A DNA stretch of 12,118 bases. Source: JAICNR01 sp035699465. Lineage in GTDB: Bacteria; Gemmatimonadota; Gemmatimonadetes; JACCXV01; JAHWKZ01. The notes beneath the pieces are model-generated. The model searched no databases and was not told where the DNA came from. It worked only from the letters and a program-made list of their open reading frames with translations. The translations under genes and the position numbers were made by a program. Positions 6,928 to 12,118 of the stretch are shown piece by piece; position 1 is the stretch's first letter, and each line of letters starts with the position of its first letter. The stretch is taken from NCBI GenBank assembly GCA_035699465.1, contig DASSPT010000012.1, positions 1 to 12,118 of the forward strand. Direction: 5' to 3'.

Positions 6928-7370
6928 AGTTCCTCTGCATCGGGTGCGACGCGGTGATGGACTACGTGGAGCGGCGCCTCCCCGGGGACGGCACGATGGC
7001 CGTGGTCTACGCCTGCCCGGCGTGCGGCAAGGAGACGGCGATGCTGGCCAACCCGATGGAGACGCGGCTCGTCAGCGGGCTAGGGATCGAGGTGGGGGGA
7101 AGGAGCGTGCCGGCCGAACCGCTCGAGCTCGTGCGCTCGTCGGTCGAGGGGCTCGAGGATCCCGCCGAGGTGGGTGCGGCGGGTTCGCGTGGAGCGGGAC
7201 GCGTCCGCTGGAGCCAGGACGCCCGGGAGCGCCTGCTGGCCGTTCCGTCGTTCGTGCGGGGCATGGTCAAGCGGATCTACGGCGAGTACGCGGCCGAGCG
7301 TGGCATCGAGGAAATCACGCCCGAGATCATGGACCGCGCGCGCTCCGATCTGGGGCTGGAGGGGATGTAG
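6924..7370 (+). CDS. zinc-ribbon protein with C-terminal PCP_red domain (PCP reductase family)
   Basis: The product is 148 residues. The N-terminal part has two CxxC pairs, C5/C8 (FLCIGCD) and C31/C34 (ACPACGK), spaced as a zinc-ribbon or rubredoxin-like knuckle. An alanine- and glycine-rich linker follows. The end (about 94-144) matches the PCP_red domain of the BchB/ChlB C-terminus: VRWSQDARERLLAVPSFVRG, then a helix with EYAAERGIEEIT and PEIMDRARSDL. This domain covers the substrate pocket in dark protochlorophyllide reductase. No BchN/BchB catalytic core is present here. The GTG at 6924 overlaps the Mrp stop (GTGA), so the two are almost certainly co-translated. I infer that it is a partner or client of the Mrp ATPase, binding metal through the Cys pairs. 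Direct evidence for a tetrapyrrole ligand is lacking. Confidence 0.88.
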   Translation: MKFLCIGCDAVMDYVERRLPGDGTMAVVYACPACGKETAMLANPMETRLVSGLGIEVGGRSVPAEPLELVRSSVEGLEDPAEVGAAGSRGAGRVRWSQDARERLLAVPSFVRGMVKRIYGEYAAERGIEEITPEIMDRARSDLGLEGM

Positions 7371-7389
7371 CGGCCGCGCGCGAAGTCGT

Positions 7390-7418
7390 TTGACACGTCC
7401 CCCTGCCGTTTTTATATA
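7390..7418 (+). promoter_or_regulatory. near-consensus sigma-70 promoter
   Basis: TTGACA at 7390-7395 and TATATA at 7413-7418 are separated by exactly 17 bases. This is a perfect -35 and a five-of-six -10 in otherwise GC-rich DNA. Transcription would begin near 7425, leaving a leader of about 79 bases before the ATG at 7504. It would drive the stress protein, radical SAM and bd-like oxidase genes, independent of the operon just upstream. Confidence 0.8.
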
Positions 7419-7478
7419 GGGGCGTCGCCGAAGCCGGTACCGCAGGCGGGGTGGTGGTCGGGTCGGGAGTCCTGCAGT

Positions 7479-7497
7479 CGATTTCCCTTCGAAATCG
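7479..7497 (+). promoter_or_regulatory. leader hairpin just before the start codon
   Basis: CGATTTC (7479-7485) pairs perfectly with GAAATCG (7491-7497) around a CCTTC loop. The stem ends six bases before the ATG, so it borders or partly covers the weak ribosome site (GGGTGG, 7497-7502). A G-rich tract at 7445-7467 lies upstream in the same leader. Together they could limit or regulate translation. This is inferred from placement; no known riboswitch class is recognised. Confidence 0.45.
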
Positions 7498-7503
7498 GGT
7501 GGC

Positions 7504-9597
7504 ATGTATCGAGAGATTCTCGTACCGGTCGACAACTCCCAGCACTCCGACTGGGCCGTCGACCGCGCGATCGAGATCTGCCGACGCACGGGCGGCCGCG
7601 TAACCGGCAACCACGTCTACGCCGCCCGCCTTCACGACGTCCGCTTCCGCCAGCTCGAGACCGGCCTTCCCGCCCGCTTCCAGACCCCCGACGAGATCAA
7701 GCGCCAGCGCAAGATCCACGACAAGCTGATCGAGAAGGGCCTGCAGCTGATCTCCGACAGCTTCCTCGACCAGGTCGAGAAGCGGTGCGCGGCGGCGGGG
7801 GTCCTCGTGACCCGGCAGCTCCTCGAGGGAATCAATTACGAGGAGCTGATGCGCGAGGCGAACCAGGGCGCGGGCCGGCTGCCGAGCCTGATCGGGTTCG
7901 ATCCGAACATCGCCGACAAGTACGACGGCGGTGGCACGGTGCGCGGGGACGTGAGGTTGGGGGACGACGGCAGGATCGTCGCCGAGGAAGAGGAAGCCGA
8001 CGAGAAGCTCGCGGGTAGCTCGGGGCGGAGCTACGACCTGGTCGCGATCGGCGCTCACGGCCTGGGCAGACAGCCGCTCAGCCAGCTGGGCGGCGTGGTG
8101 GCGCGGGCGATCCGGGGCATCGAGAAAGACGTGCTGATCGTACGGGACGACCGGCCGCTCGAAGGCGGCACTCTGCTCGTCTGCGTCGACGGCTCGGCCT
8201 ACTGCTACAAGGCGATGCGGGTGGCGCTGGAGATAGCACGGGAGTTCGGCGCCAAGCTCTACGTGGCGAGTGCGTTCGACGTCGAGTACCACCACGTCGT
8301 CTTCCACAACATCAAGGACGTTCTGTCGGTCCAGGCCTCGAAGGTGTTCAAATTCGAGGAGCAGGAAGAGCTCCACAACAACATCATCGACAAGGGGCTC
8401 CTGCGGCTCTGCCAGGCCAACCTCAAACGCGCCGAGGTCATGGCCGGCGAGTACCCCGACGTCGCGATCGAAACGCAGATCCTGATCGGCAAGCCGTTCC
8501 AGGTCGTGCTGCAGTGGGCGGAGGAGATCGAGCCGTCCCTGCTCGTGGTCGCGCGCCACGGGAGCCACCGCATCGACGGGACCGACCTGGGATCCCAGGC
8601 GGACAACCTGAGCCGGCTCGCGTCGATGAACACCTTGCTCGTCGGCACCACCGCGGTCCACCCCGAGGAGATTCCGTGGATCGAGGAGGATGGCGAGACG
8701 GGCCTGGAGTGGTCGCCGGACGCCGAGGTCCGGATCCTCCGCGTGCCGCCGTTCGCGCTCGGCATCGCCCGCAAGGCCGTCGAGGAGTACGTGATCGAGC
8801 GGTATGGCGGGGCGGGCGACGTCGCGAACGGAAACGGAAAGGGGGGCGCGACCGAGGTGGGGAACGGGCATGGGCCGTCCAACCGTGACGGGACGCACCG
8901 GGGCCTGCCGACCGTCACCGGCGAGCGGCTCGACGAGGCGATCCGGAAGCTCCTCCCGACCCACATGCAGCTGATCATGGGAATCGGCACGGCCGAGGAG
9001 CTCGCGCTCGCCGAGATCAAGGCCGAGGAGGCGATGAAGCGGACGCTCGTCGAGGGGCGTGACGCCGACGAGGTGGCCGCGGTGCGGGTGGTGGCGGCGA
9101 AGTGCCCTTACACCGGTCACGTGCAGGAGCGGGAGTGGACGGAGAAGGACCCGGTCGTGTGGACGGGCGAAGCCTTCGAGCGGCTCCGGCTCGTACCGCT
9201 CATCGCGCGGCCGCTGGCCCGCAACACGGTGGAGCGCTTCGCACGCGAGCATGCCATGTGGAGGATCACCACCCGGGTGATGGACGAGAACAAGCAGGCG
9301 ATGATCGAAGCCGACGAGTTCGACGTCGACACGATGCTGGTCATGTTCAAGGAGCTTCAGACGAAGCAGCTCAAGGCCGCCGCCGAGGGATTGGATGGCC
9401 TGACGCCCGAGATGCGCCGCTTCATCGACGAAGCGAAGGCCGCCGGCGTCACCCGCTGCCCCATCCGCGACATCGAGAAGCAGATCGAGAAGTGCCCCGT
9501 CGACTTCAAGACGGCGAGTCCCGCGGAAGCGAAGGCAGCCGTCGAGGCCTTCCTGCATGAATCCGCCGAAGCCCCGGGGGGCGCCCCGGAGGCGTGA
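7504..9597 (+). CDS. tandem universal stress protein fused to two PCP_red-like domains
   Basis: The product is 697 residues. Two UspA-type nucleotide-binding domains lead. The first (1-217) opens YREILVPVDNSQHSDWAVDRA and keeps the G-2x-G-9x-G phosphate loop at G183/G186/G196. It carries a long insertion (about 105-175, acidic and Gly-rich). The second (about 222-385) opens GTLLVCVDGSAYCYKAM and has A350/G353/G363-S364. After these come PCP_red-like repeats. One starts at W403 (EWSPDAEVRILRVPPF) and appears split by a Gly/Asn-rich insert (435-465) before RGLPTVTGERLDEAIRKLL (466-484). Another is at 552-597 (VVWTGEAFERLRLVPLIARP). The tail has three Lys/Arg-Cys-Pro sites (C534, C652, C664). 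No membrane segment is seen. The ATG at 7504 has only a weak GGGTGG site and follows a strong promoter. It overlaps the radical SAM gene by four bases. Domain identity is good for UspA and moderate for the repeats; the function is unknown. Confidence 0.9.
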   Translation: MYREILVPVDNSQHSDWAVDRAIEICRRTGGRVTGNHVYAARLHDVRFRQLETGLPARFQTPDEIKRQRKIHDKLIEKGLQLISDSFLDQVEKRCAAAGVLVTRQLLEGINYEELMREANQGAGRLPSLIGFDPNIADKYDGGGTVRGDVRLGDDGRIVAEEEEADEKLAGSSGRSYDLVAIGAHGLGRQPLSQLGGVVARAIRGIEKDVLIVRDDRPLEGGTLLVCVDGSAYCYKAMRVALEIAREFGAKLYVASAFDVEYHHVVFHNIKDVLSVQASKVFKFEEQEELHNNIIDKGLLRLCQANLKRAEVMAGEYPDVAIETQILIGKPFQVVLQWAEEIEPSLLVVARHGSHRIDGTDLGSQADNLSRLASMNTLLVGTTAVHPEEIPWIEEDGETGLEWSPDAEVRILRVPPFALGIARKAVEEYVIERYGGAGDVANGNGKGGATEVGNGHGPSNRDGTHRGLPTVTGERLDEAIRKLLPTHMQLIMGIGTAEELALAEIKAEEAMKRTLVEGRDADEVAAVRVVAAKCPYTGHVQEREWTEKDPVVWTGEAFERLRLVPLIARPLARNTVERFAREHAMWRITTRVMDENKQAMIEADEFDVDTMLVMFKELQTKQLKAAAEGLDGLTPEMRRFIDEAKAAGVTRCPIRDIEKQIEKCPVDFKTASPAEAKAAVEAFLHESAEAPGGAPEA

Positions 9598-10964
9598 CGA
9601 TCACTCCGCCATCCGAGGCCGTGTCGGCGGGCCGCGCAGCGCCGCAGAGGGACTGGGAAGCGGACGTGGCGGTGCGCGGGTCGGGTCCGGAGCTCGTGCC
9701 GCACGTGATCGCCTGGAACCTGACCCGCCGCTGCAACCTCGAGTGCGGTCACTGCTACATCTCGGCCGGCGCGTGGCACGCCGTCGCCGAGGAGCTGCCC
9801 ACAGCCGATTGTCTGCGCGTGGTAGACGAGATCCTCGAGGTGAGCCCGGCGCCGATGCTGATCCTGAGCGGCGGCGAGCCGCTCCTTCGCGACGACCTGG
9901 AGACGATTGCCCGCCGGGCCGCCGACGGGGGCGCGACCGTGGTGGTGGGGACCAACGGCACGCGCCTGACGCAGGCCCGTATCGAGTCGCTGATGGCCGC
10001 GGGGGTGCGCGGTGTCGCGGTCTCGATCGACAGCCTGGACCCCGCCTATCACGATCGCTTCCGCCACGGCTCCGGATCGCTGGACGAGACCCTGGCCGCG
10101 GTCGAGCGGCTCCGCGAGGCAAGGCTCGATTTCGTCGTCCAGACCACGGTGACGCGTGGCAACCGGGCCGAGATCGCGCGCCTCGCGGCGTGGTCGGCGG
10201 AGAAGGGCGCGGTCTCGTTCAACTGCTACTTCGTGGTGGCGACCGGTCGCGCATCCGGGATGCACGGGCTCTCGCCCCGTGAGAACGACGAGGTGCTGGC
10301 GGAGCTCGTGGCCCTGGGCAAGGAGTATCGGGGCCGCATGATGGTGCGCTCGAAGTGCCAGCCCCAGATCATGCGTCACGCCTACGAAGCGGATCCCGGG
10401 TCGGGACTGCTGAACTACGCCACGCGCTGTCCTTGCGGAGTCCAGTACTGCCGGATCACGCCCGACGGAAAGGTCACGCCCTGCCCGTATATGCCCGTCG
10501 AGGCGGGAGACCTGGCGAACGAGTCCTTCGGTGCCATCTGGCGGGGCGCGCGGGTCTTCCGTGAGCTCCGCGCCACCGAGCTCGGCGGGCGTTGCGGACG
10601 CTGCGAGTTCCGGGTCGTGTGCGGAGGCTGCCGCGCACGCGCGTTCGCCGAGGAGGGGGATTGGCTGGCGGAAGACCCCGCCTGCTCGTACGAGCCGAGC
10701 GGCCAGGTGCCGGTCGTCGAGCCCCTGCGGGTTACCTACGGCGAGGAGCCGCAACGGGCCCTCACGTGGAGCGCCGCGGCCCAGGAGCGGATGCGTCGGG
10801 TGCCCGGGTTCGTCCGCGCGGTCGTGACCGCGCGGGTCGAGACCTATGCGGCCGAGCGCGGGTACCCGCTCGTCACCGAAGAGGTGATCGACGAGGTCCG
10901 TTCGGCGCTCCCCATCGACTTCGCCAAGCGGAAGCCGTTCTTTCTCGGGAGGGACCCGTCGTGA
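9594..10964 (+). CDS. radical SAM/SPASM protein with C-terminal PCP_red domain
   Basis: The product is a 456-residue radical SAM enzyme that cleaves S-adenosylmethionine with a [4Fe-4S] cluster. The cluster motif is C47-x3-C51-x2-C54 in NLTRRCNLECGHCY, followed by LSGGEPLLR near residue 94. The C-terminal SPASM region is Cys-rich: RCPCGVQYCRITPDGKVTPCPY, then RCGRCEFRVVCGGCRARAF and PACSYEP, enough for auxiliary clusters. The overall layout resembles the haem-pathway enzymes NirJ, AhbC and AhbD. A PCP_red domain is appended at 390-440 (LTWSAAAQERMRRVPGFVR, then VETYAAERGYPLVTEEVIDEV), which standard NirJ/Ahb proteins do not have as far as I recall. The GTG at 9594 sits in a GTGA overlap with the upstream gene, and its own stop overlaps the CydA-like start. 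I infer a role in modifying a tetrapyrrole or maturing the oxidase. A peptide-modifying role is the main alternative. Confidence 0.92.
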   Translation: MTITPPSEAVSAGRAAPQRDWEADVAVRGSGPELVPHVIAWNLTRRCNLECGHCYISAGAWHAVAEELPTADCLRVVDEILEVSPAPMLILSGGEPLLRDDLETIARRAADGGATVVVGTNGTRLTQARIESLMAAGVRGVAVSIDSLDPAYHDRFRHGSGSLDETLAAVERLREARLDFVVQTTVTRGNRAEIARLAAWSAEKGAVSFNCYFVVATGRASGMHGLSPRENDEVLAELVALGKEYRGRMMVRSKCQPQIMRHAYEADPGSGLLNYATRCPCGVQYCRITPDGKVTPCPYMPVEAGDLANESFGAIWRGARVFRELRATELGGRCGRCEFRVVCGGCRARAFAEEGDWLAEDPACSYEPSGQVPVVEPLRVTYGEEPQRALTWSAAAQERMRRVPGFVRAVVTARVETYAAERGYPLVTEEVIDEVRSALPIDFAKRKPFFLGRDPS

Positions 10965-12118
10965 GTGCGCGGCGCATGGGAACCGCCGCGACATGTCTCG
11001 CTTCGCTGGCCCTGGTGCTCGTGGCGGTCCACGTCGCCGGTGCGCAGGAGCCGGCCGCAGCCGGCCCCCGCGAGTACGGTTCGTTCCCGTGGATCGGCAG
11101 CCGGACCGCGGTATGGATCGCGGCCGAGGTGCACCTCATGTTCGCCGCCTTCGTGCTGGGCGTGCCGATGTTCGCTGTCGTGGCCGAGGGAATCGGGATC
11201 TTCGGCGGCGACGAGCGCTACGACCGCCTCTCCCGGGAGTTCACGCGGCTCCTTCTCATCGCCTACAGCGCGACCGCGATGTGGGGCGCCGTGCTGGTGT
11301 TCTTCCTGACCACGCTCTACCCGCGGTTCTGGGCACACATGACCGAGATCTTCGAGGTCTCGATGTGGATCTACGTGGGCCTGTTCTTCATCGAGTCGTT
11401 CACGCTCTACCTCTATTACTACGGCTGGGACCGCTGGAAGAAGGGGCGCGCCAAGATCGGGCACTGGACGCTGGGGATCCTGCTCAATGTCTGGGGCACG
11501 GCGGTTCTGTTCATCGCCGACAGCTGGCTCACGTACATGATGAGTCCGCCGGCCACGGTGACGCCCGACACGTCGCCGGCCATGGTCCAGTTCTGGAGCG
11601 CCTTCGCCAACGCCACCTGGATGCCGATCAACATCCACCGTCTGATCGCCAACGTGGTCTTCGGCGGCTCGGTCGTAGCGGCGTACGCCGGCTACCGCTT
11701 CCTCTCCTCGCGGACCGAAGAGGAGCGCGCCCACTACGACTGGATGGGGTACGTCGGGAATCTGATCGCCATCGGCGCGCTGATCGTGCTGCCCTTCGCC
11801 GGGTACTACCTGGGCCGCGAGATCTACGAGTACAACCAGCAGATGGGCATCACGATGATGGGCGGCTTCATGTCCTGGCTGTGGATCATCCAGGCGTTCC
11901 TCATCGGTGTTCTGTTCCTGGCTGGCAACTACTACCTGTGGGTGGGGATGGGCCGGATCCCCGGCGCGGAGCGTTTCCTGCCCTACACGAAGTGGATGCT
12001 GCTCGTCCTGATCATCGGCGTGATCGTGTGGTCGACCCCGCACACGATGATCGCCGACCGCGCGGAGCTCGAGGCGATGGGCGGCTCCCACCATCCGTTC
12101 CTCGGCGTGCTGGGCGTC
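10961..12118 (+). CDS. divergent cytochrome bd-type oxidase subunit I (CydA-like), partial at right edge
   Basis: 386 codons are visible and the reading frame is still open at the window end. A signal-like leader (to GAQEP, about residue 28) precedes a polytopic membrane protein with about eight visible hydrophobic segments. CydA landmarks are H58 in AAEVHLMFAAFVLG (haem b595 ligand position), FFIESFTLYLYYYGWDRW with E145 (E107 position), the helix ending ADSWLTYMMSPP, and H226 in NIHRLIANVVFGG (H186 position). The E99 position, eight residues before E145, appears to be Ile. The loop where quinol oxidases carry the large Q-loop is only about 17 residues (286-302), so quinol binding of the usual kind is doubtful. 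The likely donor is something else, such as cytochrome c. The GTG at 10961 overlaps the radical SAM stop and follows GGGAGGG at good spacing. Family is sure; the exact branch is not. Confidence 0.88.
   Translation, partial: MSARRMGTAATCLASLALVLVAVHVAGAQEPAAAGPREYGSFPWIGSRTAVWIAAEVHLMFAAFVLGVPMFAVVAEGIGIFGGDERYDRLSREFTRLLLIAYSATAMWGAVLVFFLTTLYPRFWAHMTEIFEVSMWIYVGLFFIESFTLYLYYYGWDRWKKGRAKIGHWTLGILLNVWGTAVLFIADSWLTYMMSPPATVTPDTSPAMVQFWSAFANATWMPINIHRLIANVVFGGSVVAAYAGYRFLSSRTEEERAHYDWMGYVGNLIAIGALIVLPFAGYYLGREIYEYNQQMGITMMGGFMSWLWIIQAFLIGVLFLAGNYYLWVGMGRIPGAERFLPYTKWMLLVLIIGVIVWSTPHTMIADRAELEAMGGSHHPFLGVLGV

Noticed and set aside
7371..7384. GC-rich self-complementary stretch after the PCP_red gene as a terminator
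   Set aside because: GCGGCCGC followed by alternating GC has no loop of useful size and no T-run; I could not make a convincing intrinsic terminator.
7435..7442. CGGTACCG palindrome in the leader as a possible operator
   Set aside because: An eight-base palindrome is expected by chance in GC-rich DNA, and no second copy is seen.
7327..9558. Long open frame of 743 codons on the minus strand
   Set aside because: It is antisense to the stress-protein gene. The plus strand carries clear UspA and PCP_red motifs and a promoter, while the minus frame has Arg/His/Asp-rich sequence typical of mirrored GC-rich codons.
10844..12094. 416-codon open frame on the minus strand at the right end
   Set aside because: It is antisense to the CydA-like gene, which has conserved haem-ligand histidines and membrane helices. 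The minus product is His/Asp/Arg-rich without helices or motifs.
1..12118. CRISPR arrays, tRNAs, insertion sequences, phage or toxin-antitoxin genes
   Set aside because: No regularly spaced repeats, no tRNA-like cloverleaf, no transposase or integrase motifs and no terminal inverted repeats were noticed on either strand.

Overview
The window is GC-rich (roughly two-thirds G+C) bacterial DNA, densely coding, with many GTG and TTG starts. It carries at least 13 protein genes. I see no rRNA, tRNA, CRISPR array, insertion sequence or phage gene. The mix (exported small beta-sandwich and NTF2-like proteins, a bd-type oxidase homologue, PCP_red-domain proteins, an Mrp ATPase) resembles uncultured high-GC lineages such as Acidobacteriota, Rokubacteria/NC10, Gemmatimonadota or Eisenbacteria. 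The sequence alone does not fix the phylum.

Left part (1-4369), unrelated housekeeping and accessory genes. A RecQ helicase N-terminal half runs off the left edge on the minus strand. Upstream of it, also on minus, is a small exported protein resembling a PPC-type beta-sandwich. This diverges from an exported SnoaL/NTF2-like protein on plus. A PaaK/CapK-like adenylate-forming enzyme on minus converges on the latter and diverges from a plus-strand aldo/keto reductase with a TTG start and a strong Shine-Dalgarno.

Middle part (4445-7370), a compact plus-strand operon whose last four junctions overlap. It encodes a BsuPI-like lipoprotein, an exported cyclase-family metal hydrolase, a 3Fe-4S-type ferredoxin, an Mrp/NBP35 P-loop ATPase, and a small zinc-ribbon protein ending in a PCP_red domain. 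PCP_red is the C-terminal domain of the dark protochlorophyllide reductase B subunit.

Right part (7371-12118). After a 133-bp gap with a near-consensus sigma-70 promoter comes a second tightly coupled set. It encodes a 697-residue double universal-stress-protein fused to two further PCP_red-like repeats, a radical SAM/SPASM protein that also ends in PCP_red, and a divergent cytochrome bd subunit I (CydA-like) that runs off the right edge.

The point of most interest is that four PCP_red-like segments occur in three adjacent genes of otherwise unrelated families. They lie between an Mrp ATPase plus ferredoxin on one side and a haem-containing oxidase homologue on the other. I infer a shared ligand or docking partner, possibly a tetrapyrrole, and a role in maturing or regulating the bd-like oxidase. 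The sequence shows the domains and the linkage. The function is a hypothesis.
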